Origin: MPNO01 sp965205995
GTDB taxonomy: Bacteria; Pseudomonadota; Alphaproteobacteria; MPNO01
Length of the DNA: 64,000 nucleotides
Assembly: GCA_965205995.1 (NCBI GenBank)
Contig: OZ242200.1
Coordinates: 3,968,001 to 4,032,000, forward strand
Direction: 5' to 3'
Shown: positions 54,569-63,802 of the stretch, piece by piece
Position numbering within the stretch: the stretch's first letter is position 1
Layout: each line of letters starts with the position of its first letter
Notes under the pieces: generated by a model
Seen by the model: the letters and a program-made list of their open reading frames with translations, nothing else
What the model was told of the DNA's origin: nothing
Databases searched by the model: none
Program-made: the position numbers and the translations under genes

Positions 54569-55818
54569 GTCGTTCCACTCGCGTTTATTGGTCGAAGCCC
54601 TTCTTCGACCGGAGGTCTTCCGTGCGATAGGATAAACTGCGGCACGACAACCTCCCAGGTCTCGGAGCGAAGCTTCTGCCTGCGTTCCTCATCTTCCTCG
54701 TCCTTGGCCCACCGGGTGAAGATACCCTGTACCATTGCTTGGACGATGGTCGTGCCGTTTGGCAGTGCCCATTTCTTGGCCATGCGGCCAACCTGACGTC
54801 CGTCGTGGTCGAGAACCTTCCACTGGCCGTCCTCATGTAACAAGGACAGCGGATCGCCAGGCGCAAGTGTGGCAATGGCGCGGTGAGTCTTGCTGTGCGC
54901 CGCTCTCCAGCCAGCGAATGACAGCACGACATCCTGCATGGTGCACTGCATGATCCTCACGTCCAACCGCCGGTCGGAGATGTCGGGACTCGGGACTTGT
55001 CGTTCCAGTGCCGATGGCACGTTCCTGAGCGGTTGAAGCAATGTCTCGGCGCGTTCCTTGTGGTTCGCGGGGAGGGGTTTGTCCCTGAAATCCGGGCGGT
55101 CGGTATCTTCCAGTTGCAGCAGTGTGAGCGTCTCGCGGGCCCGCGTCATCGAGACATAGTACAAACGGCGCGGGGTCTCCGAATCCTCTGCATCGCTCGT
55201 AGCCTTCCACCGCCCGTCGAGAATGACGACGTGATCAAACTCGAGGCCCTTTGCTCGGTGGGCGCTGGTAAGGAGCAGGCCCTGCTGCCTGCGCCGTATT
55301 TCCTTGCTCCACTCGCCGAGCCAGTTTCGCACGTAAGCGATTGGCAGCACCGCTGCATGGCCCTCCTCAAGCAGGAGCTCTTCTAGAGCCTGAGCCAAAA
55401 GGTCGGCCCACGGATCTCCGGTCAAGTCCGCGCGGTAGCGTCGGATCTCCTGTGTCTCGATCGTCGTCGCGTCACCGGATTCCAGAGCGCGCAGGAACCT
55501 TTGTGTCTCACGGGCACGCCAGAACGAAGAGAGCTCCTCACGGGCGCTCTGCACCGGTATTCCGTGCACCATGCAGGCGCTTCTTGCCGGGTCGAGGTCG
55601 GCCCAATTCCTGGCAATGATCGCGCGACGGCTCCACTGCCAGTCCGAGTCGAGGTCGGAAAGTCGTTTGAGTTCCTCGACCGCGGCCACGGCCTGTGAGA
55701 GTTGGCCGCCCATAAGGTGCAGGATCTGGACCTTGCCTCCTGCTACGCCGTCGCGGTTGGCCCAAGCCCCACCCGGCGGGTCCGGTGGCTTACCGGATAG
55801 CGCTTGTCGCCGGTCCAT
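54565..55818 (-). CDS. UvrD/Rep-like (superfamily 1) helicase C-terminal fragment
   Basis: The 417 residues correspond to the C-terminal half of a superfamily 1 helicase: LLLTSAHRAKGLEFDHVVILD near residue 185 and RRLYYVSMTRARETLTLLQL near 220 are motifs V and VI of the UvrD/PcrA class. The N-terminal Walker A and B parts are missing, and an in-frame stop lies about 20 bases upstream of the ATG. Some longer bacterial proteins join this part to a RecQ-like N-terminus. The gene is therefore a remnant, or possibly a small accessory protein, at the boundary with ssb. Confidence 0.65.
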   Translation of the reverse strand: MDRRQALSGKPPDPPGGAWANRDGVAGGKVQILHLMGGQLSQAVAAVEELKRLSDLDSDWQWSRRAIIARNWADLDPARSACMVHGIPVQSAREELSSFWRARETQRFLRALESGDATTIETQEIRRYRADLTGDPWADLLAQALEELLLEEGHAAVLPIAYVRNWLGEWSKEIRRRQQGLLLTSAHRAKGLEFDHVVILDGRWKATSDAEDSETPRRLYYVSMTRARETLTLLQLEDTDRPDFRDKPLPANHKERAETLLQPLRNVPSALERQVPSPDISDRRLDVRIMQCTMQDVVLSFAGWRAAHSKTHRAIATLAPGDPLSLLHEDGQWKVLDHDGRQVGRMAKKWALPNGTTIVQAMVQGIFTRWAKDEEDEERRQKLRSETWEVVVPQFILSHGRPPVEEGLRPINASGTT

Positions 55819-55983
55819 CCGGCGCTGCGCCGCCGTCCGTCATACATACCGGCAGGCACCGGGGCGAGCGGCGGAGGGGAGGAGGAGAGGAGCTTTGAGA
55901 GGGGTGAACGGGAAGGGGGTCGAGAGAGATCCGGCCCGTTCGGCAACCATCGTCATCAACCAGGATCCATAGGAGACACGATC

Positions 55984-56424
55984 ATGGCTTTCGGACTGAA
56001 CAGGGCAGAAGTGATCGGCCGCCTCGGCGCCGACGTCACCGTCAACCACCTCGCCTCCGGCGGGCGCGTGGCCAACCTCTCGATCGCCACCGACGAGTCC
56101 TATATCGACCAGACCGGCGAGCGGGTCGACCGCACCGAGTGGCACCGCGTCGTCACCTTCCAGAACGGGCTGGTCGACATGTTGGAGAAGCACGCCAGGA
56201 AGGGCCGTCTGATCTACGTCGCGGGCAAGCTGCAGACCCGGAAGTGGCGGAAGGACGGCGAGGACTCGGACCGCTTCTCGACCGAGATCCTGCTGGTCCC
56301 CGGCGGGCGCATCCAGTTCCTCGACAAGCCGGCCGGGATGAGCAGCAACGGCGACCCGGCGTCCAACGGTGAGACGGCGCCCGCCGTGTCCGGTGCTGCC
56401 GAGCCGTCCGACATTCCCTTCTAG
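55984..56424 (+). CDS. ssb: Single-stranded DNA-binding protein (mobile-element type)
   Basis: A 146-residue OB-fold protein: NRAEVIGRLGADVTVNHLAS near the start, WHRVVTFQNGLVDMLEKHA near residue 53, KGRLIYVAGKLQTRKW near 73 and an acidic tip DIPF that recruits partner proteins. The short tail and the location beside a relaxase suggest the conjugative-element class of SSB. An AGGAG precedes the ATG. A perfect intrinsic terminator follows. Confidence 0.93.
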   Translation: MAFGLNRAEVIGRLGADVTVNHLASGGRVANLSIATDESYIDQTGERVDRTEWHRVVTFQNGLVDMLEKHARKGRLIYVAGKLQTRKWRKDGEDSDRFSTEILLVPGGRIQFLDKPAGMSSNGDPASNGETAPAVSGAAEPSDIPF

Positions 56425-56449
56425 CGGGCTCCTCCCTCCCGCTCCACTT

Positions 56450-56495
56450 GGGCCGGTTCCGCATCCGTTCGGGCGCCGAACCGGCCCTTCTTTTT
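56450..56495 (+). terminator. Intrinsic terminator after ssb
   Basis: A 10-base perfect stem, gggccggttc/gaaccggccc (56450-56459 and 56478-56487), is followed by ttcttttt. The loop is 18 bases. It lies 26 bases after the ssb stop. Confidence 0.85.
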
Positions 56496-56686
56496 GAAGC
56501 CCGTCCCGAGTCGCGACCGGACGAACCGGCCCCGCCGCGGCCACTGCCGAGCCCCATCCGATTCCCTCGACACCGCCGGCGGTGGATCCGGATTGTCGGC
56601 AACGCCACCGTCTTCCCGCCCCATCCGGTTCCCTGTCCTTGGAACGATGGGCAACCGCATCTTCGTTTTATTCCTTCTGGAATCCC

Positions 56687-56715
56687 GCCGGCGCTTCGTC
56701 GCCGGCTTTTGTTTT
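56687..56715 (+). terminator. Intrinsic terminator with no gene before it
   Basis: A 7-base perfect stem, gccggcg/cgccggc, with a 6-base loop is followed by ttttgtttt. No gene is recognised in the 190 bases upstream, so it ends either a small RNA or a deleted gene. Confidence 0.7.
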
Positions 56716-56808
56716 GCAGCCCGGCTCGAGCCCGCATCGCGCCCGCGCCGGATCCATCGAGGCGCCACGAACAACAACAAAACCCGCACCGATGGAGAAA
56801 AGCACACC

Positions 56809-57050
56809 GTCGTGATGTCTCATCGTGCCACGCGTGCTCACTCCGCCAACCCGCTGCGCGGGTCCTCCGCTGCGCTCCGGCCGGGACTCGCAAGCCAACG
56901 GCGCCGGAGGCGCCTAGACCCGCCGTGGCGCGCGACCGTGGCTCGGTCGCTCCGCTCCCTGCGCCCGCACCACTCGCGCACCACGGCGGGTCATGGCTTG
57001 CGGCCCCGGTGGCTCCACTGCGCGCGCGTGTCCCAAAGAGACATCACGAC
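56809..57050. repeat. Nested inverted repeat upstream of the DUF2493 gene
   Basis: A perfect 13-base inverted repeat, gtcgtgatgtctc at 56809-56821 and gagacatcacgac at 57038-57050, brackets 216 bases. Inside is a 17 of 18 base inverted repeat (56917-56934 and 56975-56992, starting gacccgccgtgg) and a smaller gaccg/cggtc stem. It may be a regulatory or transfer-related structure. Confidence 0.55.
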
Positions 57051-57091
57051 GGGGCACAGGGTCCCGGAGGATGAACAGAAAGGACCTCGAA

Positions 57092-58009
57092 ATGCTCGAT
57101 ACCATCGCAACCCCGACCGCATCGCCCACCGCCGCCGTCTGCGAGAGCCTCGCCCTGTTCGGCGCGGCACCGGAGCGCGACGAGTTCGACAGCCGCCACG
57201 TCTGGGACGCCGACGACGCCGTCGAGGCGCTCGCCGAGGCGATCCGCGTCATCGTCGACGGCGTCACCGTCGAGGGGACCCAGCTCGCCGATGAGCGCGA
57301 GAGCCTGATGTGGGGTTTCGTCAACATGCTGCACGGCCAGGTCACCCGGCTGGAGCGCACCGTCGACAAGATCGTCCCCGAAATGCGCGACCTCGAACGC
57401 GCCCAGGACGGCACCGAAGTCAAGGCCTGGGAGCTGCAGCTGCTGACGGATCGGGCGCGCAACCTCGGCGACCGGCGCGACGCGTTCGAGACCCTGCGCG
57501 ATACCGCCGCCGAAGCCTACCGCGTCCATACCGGCCAGGTCTGGCGCCCGCGCCAGGGATCGCACGCCTCGCAGACCGGGACGCTCACCTCGGCCGCCAT
57601 CGACGCCCGCGACTTCCGCCGCGCCCGCAAGGACCGCGAGACCCGAGCGCATCTCCCCGAGGGAACCCTGGTCGCCATAACCGGCGGCAAGGAGGTGGCC
57701 GATGCGGGCACCGTCTGGACCACGCTCGACCGGGCGAAGGCCAAGTACGGCGACATGGTTCTCCTGCACGGCGGCGGTCCCGGCGTCGAGAAGATCGCGG
57801 CAAGCTGGGCCGAGGCGCGCGGCGTCAACCAGGTGATCTGCCGCCCGGACTGGAACGCGCACGGAAAGGCCGCCCCCTTCCGCAGGAACGACGAACTGCT
57901 GAACCTGCTCCCGAAGGGCGTCATCGCGTTCCCCGGATCGGGCATCACCGGCAACCTCGTCGACAAGGCCCGCCAGCTCGGCATCCCGGTCTTCAGCGTC
58001 GCCGCATGA
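57092..58009 (+). CDS. DUF2493-domain protein of mobile elements
   Basis: A 305-residue protein typical of alphaproteobacterial conjugative elements, of unknown function. The N-terminal two thirds are helical; the C-terminal 115 residues are the DUF2493 fold, related to nucleotide-binding SLOG proteins, with VAITGGKEVADAGTVWTTLD, MVLLHGGGPGVEKIAASWA and GVIAFPGSGITGNLVDKAR. The ATG at 57092 follows AAGGA at seven bases; one at 57071 lies too close to GGAGG. A terminator follows. Confidence 0.82.
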   Translation: MLDTIATPTASPTAAVCESLALFGAAPERDEFDSRHVWDADDAVEALAEAIRVIVDGVTVEGTQLADERESLMWGFVNMLHGQVTRLERTVDKIVPEMRDLERAQDGTEVKAWELQLLTDRARNLGDRRDAFETLRDTAAEAYRVHTGQVWRPRQGSHASQTGTLTSAAIDARDFRRARKDRETRAHLPEGTLVAITGGKEVADAGTVWTTLDRAKAKYGDMVLLHGGGPGVEKIAASWAEARGVNQVICRPDWNAHGKAAPFRRNDELLNLLPKGVIAFPGSGITGNLVDKARQLGIPVFSVAA

Positions 58010-58033
58010 AGCGGCGCTTCGTCACCCAGTCAG

Positions 58034-58074
58034 GGCCGGTCCTTCGCTTCGGCGAGGGATCGGCCTTTCTTTTT
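58034..58074 (+). terminator. Intrinsic terminator after the DUF2493 gene
   Basis: A 9-base stem (58034-58042 and 58057-58065), containing one G-U pair and starting ggccgg, is followed by tttcttttt. It is similar in layout to the terminator after ssb. Confidence 0.75.
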
Positions 58075-58381
58075 GCTCGGTGCTAAGTATCGCGCTTCGC
58101 GGCACGGCGCTAACGCGCCCGCGCCGCTCGCGCTCCCCCGACCGCCTCCCGACGCACCGCCTCGCATCCCCGTCTCGCACCCGGCTCGGCGCCTTCGCGC
58201 CTCCGCCGGACACTCGCCATCTCTCCCCCATCCGAACCGTATCGCTGTCTCAGGCGTCGCGCTTCGCGCGACCGCCCGCGCCGCCATCCGCGCCGCCTTC
58301 CTGACCGGCAACTTCCCCCCTGCTTCAGGATCGCCCTCAAACCAAGCTCGTCCATAACGACGCCCGAGGCATCCGGACATC

Positions 58382-58501
58382 TTACGTCTCCGCCACAGCC
58401 GCGCCCCCGTCCCGGCGCTCGAGCATGCGCTCTCGCAAGCGGTTGAGCACTTCGTTCAGCCTCCGCTTCGACGACCAGACTTCCGTCGGATCGAAATCCA
58501 T
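58382..58501 (-). CDS. Possible 39-residue small protein in the relaxase upstream region
   Basis: A short frame reading MDFDPTEVWSSKRRLNEVLN then RLRERMLERRDGGAAVAET. The composition is helical and basic, unlike the Arg/Pro/Ala shadows around it, but no family is recognised and the upstream GAGGC is weak. The frame is open as far as 58570. It is listed only as a possibility. Confidence 0.25.
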   Translation of the reverse strand: MDFDPTEVWSSKRRLNEVLNRLRERMLERRDGGAAVAET

Positions 58502-58609
58502 GCCTCGAACCCGCCAACCGTTTCGTTGCTTCGCTTCACGACCACGAGGACGCTTCTTCCCCTCGACCAACCGACTCGGACACCCCGGAACGATCGGACG
58601 GCGGCCCTG

Positions 58610-58800
58610 TTAGTGCCATCGTTCTCACGCGATATCTTAGCATATCAGGACATACCAACGCGATATATTGTGCCTTATGCCCAAACCGTGATACAAAATC
58701 AATGCCTGCATGAAAACCGCGTAAGTGATATTTATCCATGTCACACCTCTGCACTGAAGTGCACTGGCCCAGGGAAAGCCAGGCTTGAGTCCGGTTAACA
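58610..58800. other. AT-rich palindrome-containing region upstream of the relaxase (candidate oriT)
   Basis: Between 58010 and 58950 no gene is certain. The last part, 58610-58800, is AT-rich in an otherwise GC-rich element and contains acgcgatat twice (58627-58635 and 58658-58666), an imperfect palindrome tgcactgaagtgca (58750-58763) and aagcc/ggctt arms (58776-58786). Such structure next to a relaxase is where transfer origins are found, but no nic motif is recognised. Confidence 0.35.
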
Positions 58801-58950
58801 AGGGTCATTCCGCTTGTCCGATCCCGGTAACGATCCCACGCTCATGACGATCATCGCTCCGGTAGTCGTATGCGTCTCCCCGACCCCTGGCCGGAAGCGG
58901 GCGCTCGGCTACGCCTCCGCCGTGAGTCACGCTATCCCTCGCGCCTCACC

Positions 58951-61900
58951 ATGGTAGCAACCCTGGCCCAGGCGGCATCGGCTGCGTACTACCTTGAGAG
59001 CCAGCGCTCATTCCGCCACCCCAACGAATACTACACGGCGGGCGAGGAGCCGGACGGGGCGTGGTTCAATCCCGCGGACCTGTTCGGCCTGGAGGATGGC
59101 GGCAGGGTCGACAGCGGCGAGTTCCACCGCTTCTATCACGGCTTCGCCCCGGACGGGTCGGGCAAGCTGACCCGGAACGCCGGCAGCGAACGGCGTTCGC
59201 CCGGCCTCGACATGACGTTCTCCGCCGACAAGAGCATCTCGACGCTCTGGGCCATCGCCGATCTGGACCTGCGCGGTGAGATCGAGCAGGCGCACAACGA
59301 CGCGACCCGGGTCGCGCTGGAAGAGACGGTGTTCCGCCATTGCGGCTGGACCCGCATCCGCAACGCAGACGGGCGGATCGAGGTGCTGCCCGCCGACATC
59401 GCGGCGGCCATGTTCCAGCACGGGACCAGCCGGGACAACGATCCCCAGCTCCACACCCACTGCTTGATCTTCAATGCCGCGAGGACGCAGGAGGACGGCA
59501 AGTGGCGGGCGCTTCACCAGCACCCGGTCTATGGTTGGGCGAAGGCGGCGGGCGCGGTTTACCGCAATGCGCTCGCCTGGAACCTGCGTCAGCGTCTCGG
59601 CTTGGCCGTCGAGCAGTACGGACGGGACGGCGAGTTCACCGGCATCAAGGGTGTTCCGGAAGAACTCGCGGCGCACTGGTCGAAGCGGCGGGCGGCGATC
59701 GTCGATGCCGCGCATGACATGGGCTTCAAGGTGGAGGGCAACGCGGCGCGCGCGGCGGCGGCGAACAAGATCACGCGGGCAGGCAAGTCCCCCGACAACG
59801 GCCCGGAGGTGCGGCACCGGCGCTGGTTGGGCGAAGCCGAAGGCTTCGTCGAGCGCGAGGCGCTGATCGCCGAGCTGCTGGGCAAGGCGGAAGACATCAC
59901 CCAGGAGCAGATCCGCGAACTCACGGCAGCGCTGGAAGTGCTGCCGGAGCGCCTGACCCGCGAGGAGGCGGTGTTCCGCCTGCCGGACATCGTGGAGCGA
60001 GTGAGCAACGCCACGGCGGGGTTGCTCGGCCGGGAGGCGGCGGCGACCGCCATCGAGCGGGTCATGCGCCATCCCGAGGTGGTGCGGCTGAGCCGCATCC
60101 CGCGCTCGGCCGAGGGCCGGGCGGACATGGCCCACACCCGGCTCTACACGACCGGGCGAACGCTGGAGATGGAGCTGGCGGTTCGCGAGATGGCCGCCGG
60201 TATGGCGGCGGATTCGGGATACGCTCTTCCCGCCCAGGCGATCGAGGACAAGCTCGCGACCCTGCTGGAGCAGGGCTATCCGCTGAGCGGGGAACAGGCG
60301 GAAGCGATCCGCGCCGTGGCGGGCGCGCCGGGCCGCGTGGCCATCGTCGAGGGAGCGGCGGGCTCGGGCAAGACGACGACGCTCCGGCCCATCGCCGATC
60401 TCTACCGCGAGCACGGGAAGACGATCATCGCCACCGCGGTCGCGTGGCGGACCGCGGTGGCGCTCGGCAACGACCTCGAGGCCCGCCCCTTCTGCGTCGA
60501 CAAGCTGCTGAAACTCGCGGCCAAGGGTGGGATCGAGATCGACGGGAACAGCGTCATCGTGGTGGACGAGGCGGGGATGCTGTCGACCCGCCAGGCGCAT
60601 CACATCCTGCGGCTGGCCGACCGCCACGATGCTCAAGTGGTGTTCGCGGGCGACACCAGACAGCAGCAGCCGGTGGAGGCGGGGCCGGGGTTGAGATTGA
60701 TCCGCGATGCCGTCGGCAGCGTCCGGGTGGACCGCATCCGCCGCCAGCGGCCGGACCTCGAGGACATCCTGGTTCATGTCCATGGCGTTACGCCGCCGGC
60801 GGCGCGGTTCCGGGCGGGCCTGATGGGCGAGGAGGAGCGCACCCGCATCCTTTCGGACTACGAGGCGATGGCGGACAAACCGGCATTCACGCCCTGGCAA
60901 GTGGCGGTGTCGGAGGCGCTCCGGGACGGCGACGCAGCGCAGGCCATCCAGGCGTGGCACGAGAGGGGCCACTTTCATCTCGGGTTCAACGAGGAACGGA
61001 CGCTCCGGGCTCTTGTCGACGAGTGGGAGCGCTACACGAGGCAGCACCCGGAGAAGTCGAGCGTGGTGCTCGCGCGCACGCGGGCGGAGGCGCGGGCTCT
61101 CTCTCATCTGATGCGGGAGCGCCGGTTTGCGCGCCGCAGCGCCGCGGACGATGCCGCCCCCAAAGCCATGACGGTCCATGTTAGCCGGGGAACGGAGGAC
61201 GACCGGACGGCCTCGCCGCTGGAGATCGCCGTCGGCGACCGCCTGCGCATCGGCGCCACCCGCTGGGAGAAGCAGCTCTTCAACGGCACCGTGGTCACCG
61301 TGGAGAAATTGAAGGTCCTGCGGCATGAGGCCGGGACGGAGGCGGACGGGCCGAGGGCCGGTGAACCGGGGGACCAATCCCCGATTCTGATCGCCGCACG
61401 CACCGACGACGGGCGCAAGGTGACGTTCCGCCACGACGAAATCCGGGATCCGGGATTGGTACGGCAACATCCGCCTCGACCACGGCTATGCGATGACCAT
61501 CGCGGCGGCCCAGGGGATGACGGTGGACAAGACCTTCCTGCTGGCCGACGACCGGCCGGCGCGGGAGACGATCTATCCGGCGGCGACCCGTCACCGCGAG
61601 GAGATCGACATTTATGTCAACCGCGCCCCACTGGCGCTGGACGTGGCCAATCGGCGGGCGGACAGCGACCGGGACGCGCCGATACTGGACGGCGAGATCC
61701 GCGCACATCTGGCCGAGCGCTGGTCGCGGTCCGTTCCCAAGGAAGCGGCGCTCGATTACATGGGTGTCGGCGACTGGGAGGATCGGCGCGAGGACATCCG
61801 GGAACGCCGGCGCGCCGCCGGCAACCTCCTCTTTGAAGAGCCGGCCGAGACCCATGCGGCGGCGAACGACAACGCGCTGGTGCGGATCGCGCGGGACGTG

Positions 61901-63802
61901 CAGCGCACCACCTTCGCATGGCGCCATGGCGCGGCGGTGGACGCCTTCGCAGCCGGCCGGCAAGAAGTGCTGGCGTCCTGGGACGATCTGCGCGCGCGGA
62001 CCCGCGCCGACGGCGATGCGGTGGCCCTGGGCGATACCTATCGCGACACCCTCCGCCGCCACGCGGTGCTGCTCAGGCAGGCGGAACCCTTCCGCGCCCG
62101 GCCGGAGGCCTTTGCTTCGCTGCTGACCGAGCGTGCCGGCATTCGCGGCAACGATCTCGACGCCTTCGAGGCGCTGCATGACCGGGCACGCCGCCACCGC
62201 CGCGCGGCGACGATGCGGCAGCTGCACCGGGGAAGGCGGGAAGCGCGACGGGAGGACCTCGATCCGCGGATGCGGCAGGGTGAGCTGGCGCTGGAGGGCG
62301 GGCGTGGCGAGGCGCCGGCGAAAGCCCGAACGCTGGCGCCGGACACCGCCGCCGCACCGGCCCCCGATCGCGGGGAGACATCGGTCGAGAGCGCCGTCAC
62401 GCCGCCTCCGCCCAAACCGGAACCCCCGAAGCCGGACTGGCGAGCGGCCTGGGACCCCGTGATCCGCGAGTGGAACGCGCTCCTCAAGCGCGCGCGTCAA
62501 TCCGGCACGCTCGCGTTCTACACCGGCGGCTATGCCGGGCTGATCCCGCGCATCCGCGAGCTGTCGGAGAGCTCGGACATCCCGTCCGACTCGCGCGAGT
62601 CCCTGATCCCGACGCACCGGTACCACGAACGCCATCTCGCGGCGCGGAAGAAGGTCGAGGACTTCCTCGCCGGCGCCGACCGGCACATGGAGAGGCGCAA
62701 TGCTCTCCGTAACGCGTCGACCGACGCCGAGGCGCCGAAGCACCGACGCTGGAGACGGAAGGCCGAACGGCTGATGGAAGAGGGCGAGGCCATCCTCTCG
62801 GACCGCGAGACCCACGGCCCCCACCTCGACAACATTGTCATCGGCGAGGTGCGTGCGAGAGCGCTGGTCTTCGATCTTGGCGAGGCGATCCGGGAGGACG
62901 ACGAGGAACTGGCCCGGGCCCGACGGGAGGCGCGCGAGCAACGCCAATTGGCCCGCCGGGCGTCGGCCAATCTCATGTTCGCAATGGATCCCGATCTCGA
63001 CGCGGCCGAAGTCGAGCCGACGCAAGAAGCACCCCCCCGAGCCGTGCTCTCCCACCTCGGCCACGTTGCCGGCCGGCTCGTCGGTAGTGCGGGCTACGAA
63101 GACCGAATGCGGACCGAGGCCTACAGGCGGGAAGCGCAAGAGCGGTCGAAACAGGCGATGCGGAAGTGGAACCGTCAGGTGGAACGCGCGGTGAAGGAGG
63201 GCGTCCACGTCATCTACACGGACCGCTACAACCGTCTGCGCAAGGAGCTGGAGGCCGTCTCCCACAACTTTCTCTTGGACAGCCGCATCGCCGGGGAGAT
63301 CCGTGCCGTCCTTTCCGAGCTGGGCGAGGCGAAGGTGAACGCCGGGTACGTCAAGACCCGGCACAATTTCATCTTGCACAGTTTGGAGCGCCGAGAGGCG
63401 CTGGAGGCCGGTGCGGCCAGGCGGGGCGCTGCAGTTTCTGACCTTGCGGACTACGACAGCTGGCGGGACAGCACCGACGAGGCGGTCAGCCGGGGCGAGG
63501 ACATCCTGGCGACCCCGGAGGACTATGGCCTCCACCTCCACAGCGCCGCGCGCGGCGGAGAGAGCCTCGCATCGGCTCTCTCTCGCGTGCGCGAGATGCT
63601 CGCAGACGACGACCGGCACGTTGCGGAGACTTTCGCGGGGCGGCGCATGGGCGAGGACGTGCAGGAACGTGAAGAGCGCGTAACTGGTCTTCTCGACGAT
63701 CCGGAGAAACTCAGGCAGCTGCGCAGGCAGCGTACGGCCCCCGGAAGGGCCGGCAGACCGCAGCGCAAGGGCCGCTATCAGAGCCGCGGTATGAGTATGT
63801 AA
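58951..63802 (+). pseudogene. traA: MobF-family relaxase-helicase (TraA-like), split by a 7-bp tandem duplication
   Basis: MobF relaxases nick the transfer origin and unwind DNA in conjugation. From the ATG at 58951 (MVATLAQAASAAYYLESQ) the two tyrosines at 13-14 and the histidine cluster DPQLHTHC near residue 168 form the relaxase site, and EGAAGSGKTTT near 467 and VIVVDEAGML near 540 the helicase. At 61441-61454 a 7-base unit, atccggg, is doubled and the frame shifts; removing one copy gives HDEIRDWYGNIRLDHGYAMT and an intact 1614-residue gene ending at 63802. As it stands the first part stops at 61836 and the second is open from about 61455. A long C-terminal extension carries a duplicated domain. 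Confidence 0.9.
61441..61454. repeat. 7-bp tandem duplication causing the relaxase frameshift
   Basis: The heptamer atccggg occurs twice without a gap. Seven is not a multiple of three, so one extra copy shifts the frame by one; deleting it restores a continuous relaxase frame. Short tandem duplications of this kind arise and revert by replication slippage. Confidence 0.8.

Larger units (their letters stand above)
56425..57091. other. Gene-free region between ssb and the DUF2493 gene
   Basis: About 665 bases with no convincing gene. It holds the ssb terminator, then a second stem-loop terminator at 56687-56715 that ends a 190-base block with no recognisable gene, and then the nested inverted repeat at 56809-57050. 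The sequences just after the two terminators (ttgaagcccgtcccgag and ttgcagcccggctcgag) are similar, so the block may be a repeated module. Confidence 0.45.

Noticed and set aside
58022..58380. Arg/Gly-rich minus-strand frames after the DUF2493 gene
   Set aside because: Low-complexity shadows without a ribosome site or homology.
61441..61470. Programmed ribosomal frameshift in the relaxase
   Set aside because: There is no slippery heptamer, and an exact 7-base tandem duplication explains the shift more simply.
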